Shown: in pieces, positions 43,406 to 51,354 of the stretch
How the letters are laid out: each line of letters begins with the position of its first letter
Position numbering within the stretch: the stretch's first letter is position 1
NCBI GenBank assembly: GCA_001704765.1
Contig: MBFK01000177.1
Coordinates: 86,033-150,032, forward strand
DNA: 64,000 nt
DNA from: Sinorhizobium shofinae
GTDB taxonomy: Bacteria; Pseudomonadota; Alphaproteobacteria; Rhizobiales; Rhizobiaceae
Reading direction: 5' to 3'
Notes under the pieces: model-generated
What the model was told of the DNA's origin: nothing
What the model saw: the letters and a program-made list of their open reading frames with translations, nothing else
Database searches by the model: none
Made by a program: the position numbers and the translations under genes

Positions 43406-45409
43406 ATGGATGACGGATCAGTCCGTGACCTTTTTCGCCGCGCGGCAGATCATGCCGCGCGGTTCCGTGAGAAGATTTCCGACCTCCCGCAAAGGCCGCA
43501 GGTCTCCTATCTCGCCTCGCTGGAGGCGTTCCGTGAGCCGGTTCCCGAGCAGGGGGCATCCGGCCCCGACGTGATCAACGCGCTTGTCGCCAAGGCGGAG
43601 CCCGGGCTTCACGCAATGACGGGACCGCGCTTCTTCGGTTGGGTCATCGGCGGCTCGCATCCCGTCGGGGTCGCGGCCGATTGGATGACCAGCGCCTGGG
43701 GGCAGAATGCCGGTAACCACCATGCGACGCCGGCGGCCGCTGCGGCGGAAGCGGTTGCGGCCGACTGGCTGCTCGATCTTCTCGATCTGCCGCGGGCAAG
43801 TTCCGTCGGCTTCGTCACCGGAGCGACGCTCGCGAATTTCGTCTGCCTGGCGGCCGCACGCGGCGAGGTCTTGAGACGGGTGGGCTGGGACGTCGAGGCG
43901 CAGGGCCTTTTCGGCGCGCCGCCGGTGACCGTGCTGATCGGCGACGACGCGCATACGACGGTCTTTTCGGCCCTTCAGTTTCTGGGCTTCGGACACGATT
44001 GTGTCATTCGCCTGAAGACCGACGACATGGGCCGTATCAGCGCATCATATTTCGCAGAAGAGGCGGCCAGGGTCTCCGGTCCCTCGATCGTCATCCTGCA
44101 GGCCGGGCAGATTAACACCGGCGCCTTCGACGATTTCGCCGCAATCATCCCGATCGCCAGGCGCATCGGCGCATGGGTCCATGTCGATGGCGCCTTCGGG
44201 CTTTGGGCCCGCGCCTGCGCGAAAAAGCGGGGGCTGGCCGGAGAGGTCGATCAAGCCGACTCCTGGGCGACGGACGGCCATAAATGGCTGCAGACGCCGT
44301 ATGATTGCGGCTACGCCATCATCCGCGACGAGGAGGCCCATCGGCGGGCGATGACGATCGCGGCGAGCTATCTGCCGCCGAGCCACGAGGGCGAGCGTGA
44401 TCCCAGCCACTTCGTGCCGGAGCTTTCGCGTCGCGCCCGTGGCTTTGCCACCTGGGCGATGATCAAGCATCTCGGCCGCCAGGGCATTGCCGTCATGGTC
44501 GCGCGTCATTGCCGGATCGCCCGTACGATGGCCGAACGGTTGAGCGGCGAAGACGGCATCGCCGTTCTGAACGAGGTCGTCCTCAACCAGTTCATGGTCC
44601 GCTTCGGCGCGGGACGACCGGACGGGGAAGCCGACCGGCTCACTCAACGGACGGTCGAGAGGCTGCAGGCCGACGGCGTCTGCTTCGTCGGCGGCGCGAA
44701 CTGGCGGGGGCGAAAAGTGATGCGTGTTTCGGTCATCTCGTGGTTGACCGACGACAGCGCCGGAGAAACGGCCGCAGACGCCATTATCGCCGCCTGGCGG
44801 GCGGTCAGGGAGACCGGCGACGCCACCGGCCCCGAAACGGCACGCCCTCGTGATCGGAGCGGTGCCAATGGCGCTTTCACGCATCGCTTGGCGACCCGCG
44901 ACGACCTTTCCGCTCTCTCGACGCTGATTGAGGCGGCGATCTCCGAACTGCAGAAGCCATTCCTGAATGCCGCCCAGATCGAATCGAGCCGGACGTGCAT
45001 GGGCCTCGATACGCAGCTCATCGACGACGGAACCTACTTCGTCGTCGAGCAGGAGGGCGTCGTTGCGGGATGCGGCGGCTGGAGCCGGCGCGCCACGCTC
45101 TACGGTGGCGACTGCTCGCCCGGCCGCGACGCCGCACTGCTTGATCGCGCGGTCGATCCGGCCCGGGTGCGCGCCATGTACACACATCCGCACTTTACCC
45201 GCCGCGGCGTTGGACGGCTGATCTTGTCGCTCTGCGAGGCGGCGGCGCGAGCAGAAGGGTTCACCCGCGTCGAACTTATGGCGACGATGGCGGGGGAACC
45301 TCTCTACCGCGCCTGCGGTTATCAGCCGTTGGAGCGGTTGTCCGACGATCGCGGCGGCGCGGCCGTGCCCTTGCTGAGGATGGCCAAGCCGCTTCACCCA
45401 GCCAGTTAG
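43406..45409 (+). CDS. PLP-dependent group II decarboxylase fused to a GNAT acetyltransferase
   Basis: 667 residues. Residues 1 to about 475 are a group II (aromatic/glutamate-type) decarboxylase: NHHATPAAAAAEAVAADWL, VHVDGAFGLWARAC and the PLP-lysine motif SWATDGHKWLQTPYDCGYAI. After a linker rich in Thr/Pro, residues about 490-667 form a GNAT domain: THRLATRDDLSALSTLIEAA, RVRAMYTHPHFTRRGVGRLIL (acetyl-CoA loop) and GYQPLE. A natural reading is decarboxylation of an amino acid to an amine and its N-acetylation. GGAGGAG precedes the ATG; GTG 43373 is in frame. Confidence 0.85.
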   Translation: MDDGSVRDLFRRAADHAARFREKISDLPQRPQVSYLASLEAFREPVPEQGASGPDVINALVAKAEPGLHAMTGPRFFGWVIGGSHPVGVAADWMTSAWGQNAGNHHATPAAAAAEAVAADWLLDLLDLPRASSVGFVTGATLANFVCLAAARGEVLRRVGWDVEAQGLFGAPPVTVLIGDDAHTTVFSALQFLGFGHDCVIRLKTDDMGRISASYFAEEAARVSGPSIVILQAGQINTGAFDDFAAIIPIARRIGAWVHVDGAFGLWARACAKKRGLAGEVDQADSWATDGHKWLQTPYDCGYAIIRDEEAHRRAMTIAASYLPPSHEGERDPSHFVPELSRRARGFATWAMIKHLGRQGIAVMVARHCRIARTMAERLSGEDGIAVLNEVVLNQFMVRFGAGRPDGEADRLTQRTVERLQADGVCFVGGANWRGRKVMRVSVISWLTDDSAGETAADAIIAAWRAVRETGDATGPETARPRDRSGANGAFTHRLATRDDLSALSTLIEAAISELQKPFLNAAQIESSRTCMGLDTQLIDDGTYFVVEQEGVVAGCGGWSRRATLYGGDCSPGRDAALLDRAVDPARVRAMYTHPHFTRRGVGRLILSLCEAAARAEGFTRVELMATMAGEPLYRACGYQPLERLSDDRGGAAVPLLRMAKPLHPAS

Positions 45410-45438
45410 ACCTGCATCGAACCGGAGGAGGAATTCCC

Positions 45439-45849
45439 ATGTCACCGATGAGATTGCCAGCCATAGCCGCCCTTGCCGCGCTGATGATCATCAGCCCATC
45501 GAGCTTCGCTACCGCGCAGACGCCACCGGTTCCACCGGCCGGACAGACGCCCGACCAGGATCAGGACGCGCAGGTGGATCAACCCGATATGGACCGCGGG
45601 GACGGGATGCGCGACGGCAGGCGCGGGGATCGCATGCGCGACCGCATGCGGCATGGCGACAGGATGCGGGGAATGATGATGCACCGGCAGATGATGAAAA
45701 TCATGTTCGCCATCACCGATGCGGACAATGACGGCGCGCTTTCCTTCGAGGAGATCAGCACCATCCATAAACGGATTTTCGACAAGGTGGACGCCAACAA
45801 GGACGGCAAGGTCACGCCCGAGGAAATCCAGACGTACTTCCACAACTAG
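45439..45849 (+). CDS. Exported EF-hand calcium-binding protein
   Basis: 136 residues. Signal peptide (LPAIAALAALMIISPSSFATAQ), then a Pro/Gln/Asp linker, a repetitive Met/Arg/Asp region (GMRDGRRGDRMRDRMRHGDR) and two EF-hands, DADNDGALSFEE and DANKDGKVTPEE. It would bind Ca2+ in the periplasm. The Met/His-rich middle could bind copper or another soft metal. GGAGGAGGAAT precedes the ATG. Confidence 0.8.
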   Translation: MSPMRLPAIAALAALMIISPSSFATAQTPPVPPAGQTPDQDQDAQVDQPDMDRGDGMRDGRRGDRMRDRMRHGDRMRGMMMHRQMMKIMFAITDADNDGALSFEEISTIHKRIFDKVDANKDGKVTPEEIQTYFHN

Positions 45850-45919
45850 TGAAGGTCCGCTAGGTTTGCCTTATTCCCGGGGCGGTCACGGCCGGCTCGG
45901 GAATTCTTGCGGGGGTCGG

Positions 45920-46297
45920 ATGACATTACTCAAGTTGAAGCGTGTCTACGAGGCGCCGGAAGTGTCGGACGGAACGCGCATTCTCGTCGACCGCCTGTGG
46001 CCCCGCGGCATCGCCAAGGACAAGGCGCAGATCGACCTTTGGCTCAAGGACATCTCCCCGAGCGATGCGCTACGCAAGCGCTTCCACGGCAAGCCGGAGG
46101 ATTGGGATGCGTTTTGCGACGCCTATGCCGCGGAGCTTGAAGGCGAGGCGGCGCAGGCGGCGGTGAAGGAACTGCGAGCACGCCTCGCCGACGGTCCTGT
46201 GACGCTGCTTTACGCGGCGCGGGATGAGAGCCACAACAATGCGGTGGCGCTCAAGGCGTGGCTGGGGCGGCGCCAGGGCGGGGGCCCATCATCATAG
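45920..46297 (+). CDS. DUF488 family protein
   Basis: 125 residues: LKRVYEAPEVSDGTRILVDRLWPRGI, LKDISPSDALRKRFHG and VTLLYAARDESHNNAVAL are diagnostic of the DUF488 (YeaO-like) family. Function unknown. GGGGGT precedes the ATG. It ends 84 bp before the cyclase gene. Confidence 0.88.
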   Translation: MTLLKLKRVYEAPEVSDGTRILVDRLWPRGIAKDKAQIDLWLKDISPSDALRKRFHGKPEDWDAFCDAYAAELEGEAAQAAVKELRARLADGPVTLLYAARDESHNNAVALKAWLGRRQGGGPSS

Positions 46298-46380
46298 ATG
46301 TGCGGATCGCACGAACGAAGCAGACGGCCGTCATACCAATGCCCGCCAAAATTGCCGAACGAACCAGGAGAACCGTTCAG

Positions 46381-47136
46381 ATGGAATCGACCGCACGCAG
46401 CCGCGCTCGCATCTGCCGTGGCTGCTGGGATCAGATGCACGTGCCAATCCCTATTCGGGGTCCGCTGGCGCTTCCGTTTCGTGCCTTCGGGATCACCAGG
46501 AGCAAGATGAACCCGAACATCTGCACGATCTGCGAACGTTCCTTTCGATACGTCAAGAAGCAGCGCCATATATCTGCCACCGCCACCATCCTGTTCGCCG
46601 ACATCCGCGGTTTCACTGTCCTCTCGGAGAGGATGGACCCGGTAATTTTGAGTGAAATCGTCAGCGTCTTCCAGGATCGATGTGCTCAGGCGGTCTGGGC
46701 TCACGACGGAATCGTCAACAAGCAGATGGGCGACGGCCTGATGGCGATCTTCAACTTTCCGATCAAAATTAAACATCATGCTGACGCCGCAGTCGCGGCA
46801 GCACTCGACATCCAACGATCTTGCACTTCGGCTCTTAAGAGCCTGGAATTGCGGGTCGATAAGCCTTCGGACGACGCGCTCGGCGTCGGCGTAGGGGTTC
46901 ATACCGGTCAGGTCGAGATTGGCGAGTTCTCAACCTTCCGCAGCGACTTTACGGCAATTGGTAGTGCGGTCAATCTGGCCGCAAGGCTTGAATCCCAAGC
47001 GGCTGCAGGCGAGATTTTGGTCTCGGTCGAAGCTGCGGCGCAGGCGCCGGAACTGATGGCCGGCACACAAACGCGAGCCTTTAGGCTCAAGGGCATCGAG
47101 CATCCCGTGCTGGCGCAAGTCTTATTCAAGAGCTGA
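46381..47136 (+). CDS. Class III adenylate/guanylate cyclase with N-terminal Cys motif
   Basis: 251 residues. The N-terminal 60 residues hold CRGC and, about 40 residues later, CTIC, a possible zinc-binding pair. The catalytic domain has both metal aspartates (LFADIRGFTVLSERM and KQMGDGLMAIFNFP) and the FTAIGSAVNLAARLES motif with Asn/Arg transition-state residues. It should make cAMP. AGGAG precedes the ATG at 46381. Rhizobia carry many such cyclases, and a Cys-bearing N-terminus suggests a redox or metal input. Confidence 0.85.
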   Translation: MESTARSRARICRGCWDQMHVPIPIRGPLALPFRAFGITRSKMNPNICTICERSFRYVKKQRHISATATILFADIRGFTVLSERMDPVILSEIVSVFQDRCAQAVWAHDGIVNKQMGDGLMAIFNFPIKIKHHADAAVAAALDIQRSCTSALKSLELRVDKPSDDALGVGVGVHTGQVEIGEFSTFRSDFTAIGSAVNLAARLESQAAAGEILVSVEAAAQAPELMAGTQTRAFRLKGIEHPVLAQVLFKS

Positions 47137-47283
47137 TACGTTCCGACGACAATGGCGTCGGACGCTGAATCAAGGTGCCCCCTTGATTTTGGCTCGCCTC
47201 GGCTCTGCTCAAGAGGATGCTTTGCGGCGGGCCTTTTCCGCAACAACAAAAACGTAGCTGTTCGGTACGGAACTTGAGGAAAA

Positions 47284-47360
47284 TGGCGCACCCGACAGGA
47301 TTCGAACCTGTGACCTTTGGAATCGGAATCCAACACTCTATCCAGCTGAGCTACGGGTGC
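47284..47360 (-). tRNA. tRNA-Arg (anticodon CCG)
   Basis: The complement gives a 77-nt cloverleaf: acceptor GCACCCG/CGGGTGC, D-arm with AGCTCAGCTGGATAGAG, anticodon loop TTCCGAT (CCG, reads CGG) in stem TTGGA/TCCAA, T-loop GGTTCGAATCC, and an encoded CCA. As I recall, this tRNA is single-copy and essential in S. meliloti, where it lies on pSymB. Confidence 0.95.
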
Positions 47361-47518
47361 ATCCGTTGGCGGCAGGGCCGCCGAAGCAGGCTGTGAGCGG
47401 TTCTTAGCCTAGCTTGCGAGCCGCTTCAATGGCCAATTGCACGAGATTGTGGGGGAATTCGCTTTCCGCTGCCGAGCTGTGGTCGCGGCGCATCGCTCGC
47501 AGCGAGCCGCCGGGCAAG

Positions 47519-47547
47519 AAAAATGCCGCATCCGGGGGATGCGGCAT
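47519..47547 (-). terminator. Terminator of the leftward xylose-type ABC operon
   Basis: Stem ATGCCGCATCC (47523-47533) with GGATGCGGCAT (47537-47547), loop of three bases; read on the reverse strand it is followed by a run of T (complement of 47519-47522). It lies 81 bp after the last transporter gene stop. Confidence 0.85.
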
Positions 47548-47627
47548 CGAGGCGTGAGCGGATTTGTCGATCGGGCTGCAGCGGTGTTCGGACCGGCGCT
47601 TCAGGCCTTTATCGACCCGCTGCAGCC

Positions 47628-48413
47628 TCAAGCCATCTGCATGGCGCCGGGGCCGGGGATCGCCTTTGCCGGTACCTTGCCCATGATGATCATGCCGAGC
47701 ACTTCGTCCTTGGTGACGTCCTCGGTGCGGGCGTGGCCGACGACCTGGCCGTTCTTCATCACCGAGACGCGGTCGGCGAGGTCGAAGACGTCGTGGATGT
47801 CGTGGCTGATCAGGAAGATGCCGATGCCCTCGCGCTTCAACTGCTTGATCAGCTCGCCGACCTGTGCAGTCTCCTGTGGCCCGAGCGCCGCCGTCGGCTC
47901 GTCCATGATCAGGATGCGGGCGTTGAAGAGGATGGCGCGGGCGATCGCCACCGATTGCCGCTGGCCGCCAGAAAGCGCCTTGACCGGCTCCTTGAAGCGC
48001 TGGAAGTTCGGGTTGAGGCGGCCCATTACCTCGCGCGCCTTCGCCTCCATCGCCACGTCGTCGAGCGTTCCCCAGGGGGTACGAAGCTCGCGGCCGAGAT
48101 AGAGGTTGGCGGCGGCATCGACGTTGTCGGCGACGGCGAGCGTCTGGTAGATCGTCTCGATGCCGTATTTCTTGGCGTCGCGCGGGTTGTTGATGTCAGC
48201 GGCCTCGCCATTGATCAGGATCTCGCCGGCATCACGCCTGTAGGCGCCGGAGAGGATCTTGATCAGCGTCGACTTGCCGGCGCCGTTATGGCCGAGGAGC
48301 GCAACGACCTCGCCGGGGTAGAGATCGACGGAGGCATTGTCCACGGCATGGATACCGCCGAAGGAGATGGAAATGTTCTTCATTTCCACGAGCGGAGTGC
48401 GTTGGTCTTTCAT
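47628..48413 (-). CDS. Sugar ABC transporter ATP-binding protein, single-domain (FrcA-like)
   Basis: 261 residues with one nucleotide-binding domain: Walker A GHNGAGKSTLIKILSGA, signature LSGGQRQSVAIARAI, Walker B ILIMDEPTAALGP, H-loop LISHDIHDV. Classical XylG/RbsA proteins have two such domains in about 500 residues; here it would act as a homodimer, as in rhizobial FrcA. It lies 15 bp after the permease gene. Confidence 0.88.
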   Translation of the reverse strand: MKDQRTPLVEMKNISISFGGIHAVDNASVDLYPGEVVALLGHNGAGKSTLIKILSGAYRRDAGEILINGEAADINNPRDAKKYGIETIYQTLAVADNVDAAANLYLGRELRTPWGTLDDVAMEAKAREVMGRLNPNFQRFKEPVKALSGGQRQSVAIARAILFNARILIMDEPTAALGPQETAQVGELIKQLKREGIGIFLISHDIHDVFDLADRVSVMKNGQVVGHARTEDVTKDEVLGMIIMGKVPAKAIPGPGAMQMA

Positions 48414-48428
48414 GGGTCGAACTCCTTA

Positions 48429-49763
48429 TTACTTGGCGCGGGCGCGGTAGACAGTGTCGAGCCAGACGGCGACGACGAGGACCACACCGACGACGATGCG
48501 CTGGAACGGCGAGTCGATCCCCAGCAGCACCATGCCCGATTGTAGTGATTGCATGACAAGCGCCCCGATCATCGCGCCGGCAATGGTCCCGACGCCGCCG
48601 GCGAGCGAGGTGCCGCCGATGACCGCGGCAGCGATCGTGTAGAGCTCGTCGAGTTCGCCCTGGGCATTGGTCGCCGCGTTGAGACGCGCGGTCGAGATCG
48701 CCGCGGCGATGGCGCAGAGCACACCCATCAGCGTGAAGATCTTGACGGTGACCCAGCGCGTCTTGATGCCGGCGAGTTCCGCCGCTTCGGGGTTGCCGCC
48801 GAGCGCGAAGACGTAGCGGCCGAAGCGAAGGCGGGTGGCGATGAAGGTCATGACGATGCCGACGGCAACGGCGATCAGTACGGGAATGGCGATGCCGTGC
48901 GAGATCTGCAGGCCGCCGTCCGGCCAGGCGATACCATTCGCATCGGCATATTTGCGGGCGATATTGGTCGGCCAGTAATAGTGGTTGGCGACGAAAACCG
49001 CGCCAAGCACCAGGACGCAGCCAAGGATTGCCAGGAAGTACTCCGCCCAGACCGGACGCAACGGGAAGCCGAAGCGCTTGCGCTGCTTGCGCGAATTGAG
49101 GATGGCGCCGACGATGGCGATGCAGGCGAGAGCGCCGACGATCCAACTCGCCGTGGCGCCGATCGAACCTTCGGTACCGCCGCCCATGAGGCGGAAGGTG
49201 GCGTCCATCGGCGCAACCGTCTGGCCGCTCGTCACGAACCAGGTGGCGCCGCGCCAGACGAGCAGACCGCCAAGCGTGACGATGAAGGCGGGAACATTGA
49301 GGAAGGCGACGATCGACCCCTGAAGCCCGCCAATGGCGGCGCCGACCGCGATGCCGCAGGCAAGTGTGATCGCCCAGATGGCGGGATGCCCGAGCCCCAG
49401 ATATTGCGGCAGCACCTGCGCCTGCAGCACGCCCATGGTCATGCCGCAGAAGCCGAGCACGGAGCCGACGGAAAGGTCGATGTTGCGGGTGACGATGATC
49501 AGCACCATGCCGGTCGCCATCACGGCGACGGATGAGGTCTGGACCGTCAGGTTCCACAGGTTGCGCGGAGTCAGGAACAGCCCGCCGGTCATCACCTGGA
49601 AGCCGAGCCATATGATGACCAGCGCGCCGACCATGCCGAGCAGTCGGGTGTCGATTTCGGTGGCGCGGAAGAAGCGCTTCACCGGGTTTTCGTCCGCCAT
49701 GCGGGCGCGGCTCGCTTGCGCGCCCTGTGTCTGGTTGCCTTGTGTGATGTCGGCCATGGACAT
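48429..49763 (-). CDS. xylH: Sugar ABC transporter permease (XylH type)
   Basis: 444 residues of the BPD_transp_2/RbsC family: FLTPRNLWNLTVQTSSVAVMATGMVLIIVTRNIDLSVGS, FLNVPAFIVTLGGLLVWRGA, ALGGNPEAAELAGIKT and GGTSLAGGVGTIAGAMIGAL. Longer than RbsC (about 320) because of an N-terminal cytoplasmic part and an insertion after GATWFVTSG, as in XylH. GGGGGAAGG precedes the ATG at 49761-49763. Confidence 0.88.
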   Translation of the reverse strand: MSMADITQGNQTQGAQASRARMADENPVKRFFRATEIDTRLLGMVGALVIIWLGFQVMTGGLFLTPRNLWNLTVQTSSVAVMATGMVLIIVTRNIDLSVGSVLGFCGMTMGVLQAQVLPQYLGLGHPAIWAITLACGIAVGAAIGGLQGSIVAFLNVPAFIVTLGGLLVWRGATWFVTSGQTVAPMDATFRLMGGGTEGSIGATASWIVGALACIAIVGAILNSRKQRKRFGFPLRPVWAEYFLAILGCVLVLGAVFVANHYYWPTNIARKYADANGIAWPDGGLQISHGIAIPVLIAVAVGIVMTFIATRLRFGRYVFALGGNPEAAELAGIKTRWVTVKIFTLMGVLCAIAAAISTARLNAATNAQGELDELYTIAAAVIGGTSLAGGVGTIAGAMIGALVMQSLQSGMVLLGIDSPFQRIVVGVVLVVAVWLDTVYRARAK

Positions 49764-49910
49764 GCCTTCCCCCCACTTATGTGTTGATGTCGTCGCGTCG
49801 AGTGGCACCAAGAGCCGGTAGACGTGACAAGTCTGGTGACGGCGTCGATCGCTCTTTTGGGTTGCTTCGGCTGCGGGTGCGGCCTGTCAGTCCGCCTCGC
49901 ACCTTGCGCA

Positions 49911-49938
49911 AGCGCCGCAACGGATGCGTTGCGGCGCT
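49911..49938 (-). terminator. Intercistronic hairpin between the binding-protein and permease genes
   Basis: Perfect 12-bp stem AGCGCCGCAACG (49911-49922) with CGTTGCGGCGCT (49927-49938). No T-run on the reverse strand, so it is more likely to protect the binding-protein mRNA or attenuate transcription than to be a full terminator. Confidence 0.55.
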
Positions 49939-49972
49939 CTCGAAGATTAGAGCTCAGCCCTGTCGTTGCGGC

Positions 49973-51010
49973 TTATTTGCACGCAGCGACGTCGCCCTTG
50001 ACGCCCTGGCAAGCTTCTCCCTTGGAAATCCAGCCGGCCTCGATGACGACGTTCAGGTTGTCCTTGGTGATCGGTAGCGGCGCGAGGAAGACCGACTGCA
50101 TGTTGACGCCCTTCGGTCCGCCGTTGAAGGTGGTCACGCCGGCGATTTCTTCCATCTTCTTGCCGCTTGCCAGTTCGGCAGCGATCTCGGCAGCGCGCTT
50201 GCCGAGATCGCGCGAGTCCTTCCAGACCGAAACGGTCTGCGTGCCGAGCGCCACGCGGTTCAGTGCCGCCTTGTCAGCGTCCTGGCCGGAGACCGGAACG
50301 GCGCCGGCAAGGCCCTGCGCGTCGAGTGCGGCGATCGCGCCGCCGGCGGTGCCGTCGTTGGAGGCGACGACCGCGTCGACCTTGTTGTCGTTGGCGGTCA
50401 GGAACTGCTCCATGTTCTTCTGGGCGTTTTCCGGCTTCCAGCCGTCCGTATAGGCTTCACCGACATTCTTGACCTTGCCAGCGTCGATCGCTTCCTTCAG
50501 CACTTCCATCTGACCGGAGAAGAGGAAGTCGGCGTTCGGGTCGGAGGAGGAGCCCTTGATGAAGACGAAATTGCCTTCTGGCTTTGCCTTGAACACTTCG
50601 CGGGCCTGCATGCGGCCCACTTCCTTGTTGTCGAAGGTGATGTAGAAGGCCGCCGGATTCTCGATCAGGCGGTCGTAACCGACGACCGGAATACCCTCGG
50701 CGGTCGCCTTTTCGATCGCCGGCGCGATCGCGTCGGAGTCTTGCGCAAGCACGATCAGCGCGTTGGCGCCCTGGGCGATCAGCGATTCGATGTCGGTGAG
50801 CTGCTTGGCAGCCGAGGACTGCGCGTCAGCGGAAATGTATTTGTCGCCGGAGGCTTCAAGCGCGGCCTTGATGGCGGCCTCGTCCGTCTTCCAGCGCTCT
50901 TCCTGGAAGTTCGACCAGGAAACGCCGATGACGAGGTCCTTGGCGACCGCTGCGGAATGCATGGACGCGATGATGGCAGCCCCTGCCATCAGCTTCAAAA
51001 TGGATTTCAT
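49973..51010 (-). CDS. xylF: Xylose-type ABC transporter, periplasmic binding protein
   Basis: 345 residues: signal peptide (LKLMAGAAIIASMHSAAVAK), then IGVSWSNFQEERWKTDEAAI, IPVVGYDRLIENPAAFYITFDN and DAVVASNDGTAGGAIAALDAQGLAG, close to XylF. It binds D-xylose or a similar aldose. GGGAGGATAGA precedes the ATG. It is divergent from the ROK regulator, with a palindrome between them. Confidence 0.88.
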   Translation of the reverse strand: MKSILKLMAGAAIIASMHSAAVAKDLVIGVSWSNFQEERWKTDEAAIKAALEASGDKYISADAQSSAAKQLTDIESLIAQGANALIVLAQDSDAIAPAIEKATAEGIPVVGYDRLIENPAAFYITFDNKEVGRMQAREVFKAKPEGNFVFIKGSSSDPNADFLFSGQMEVLKEAIDAGKVKNVGEAYTDGWKPENAQKNMEQFLTANDNKVDAVVASNDGTAGGAIAALDAQGLAGAVPVSGQDADKAALNRVALGTQTVSVWKDSRDLGKRAAEIAAELASGKKMEEIAGVTTFNGGPKGVNMQSVFLAPLPITKDNLNVVIEAGWISKGEACQGVKGDVAACK

Positions 51011-51114
51011 TCTATCCTCCCAAGTGGCTGCGCCGCGCGCACGAACCTCCCGCACGCATCCCCGACGAGCCGTGAATTGCTGTCGCAAACACCGCCGCCA
51101 CGCGTGTGGGGCTT

Positions 51115-51135
51115 TTTTCTCGACAGTCGAGAAAA
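51115..51135. promoter_or_regulatory. Candidate ROK-regulator operator, perfect 21-bp palindrome
   Basis: TTTTCTCGAC-A-GTCGAGAAAA, each arm 10 bp, centred 115 bp upstream of the xylF ATG and about 230 bp upstream of the ROK gene. Length, A/T-rich ends and divergent position fit operators of XylR/NagC-type repressors. Binding is inferred. Confidence 0.6.
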
Positions 51136-51173
51136 TAAATGTCAGAGTTTTAGAAGGCTGTCAACAAGGACTC

Positions 51174-51278
51174 CTACAGCGCTATGCGTCTTTGCAAGAC
51201 GCACAGAGGTCGCTGTAGCACTTTGAAATGCTGCATGTTTTTGTCCTTGGATCGGCGTCGATCCAAGGAAACATGCAG
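51174..51278 (+). repeat. Dispersed structured intergenic repeat, copy 1
   Basis: Nested hairpins: CTACAGCG (51174-51181) with CGCTGTAG (51211-51218), enclosing GCGTCTT (51186-51192) with AAGACGC (51196-51202). Then comes a long stem CTGCATGTTT (51231-51240) with AAACATGCAG (51269-51278), enclosing CCTTGGATC/GATCCAAGG. Sequence like this is common between genes of Rhizobiaceae as I remember. A related copy lies at 59720-59815. Confidence 0.65.
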
Positions 51279-51354
51279 GCGTCTTGTTTCGCCATTCAAC
51301 AGATGCTTTGAGAGGGCACGTGATCGAGGAATCCGCCAAGGCCAGGGACGTGCA

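Noticed and set aside
43373..45409. Decarboxylase and GNAT parts as two genes joined by a missing stop
   Set aside because: The frame is continuous through a normal linker, with no ribosome-binding site or good start before the GNAT part; kept as a fusion, with the assembly caveat noted.
47284..47627. tRNA-Arg as an integration site with an adjacent genomic island
   Set aside because: No integrase gene, no repeated tRNA 3' end and no change in composition were seen on either side.
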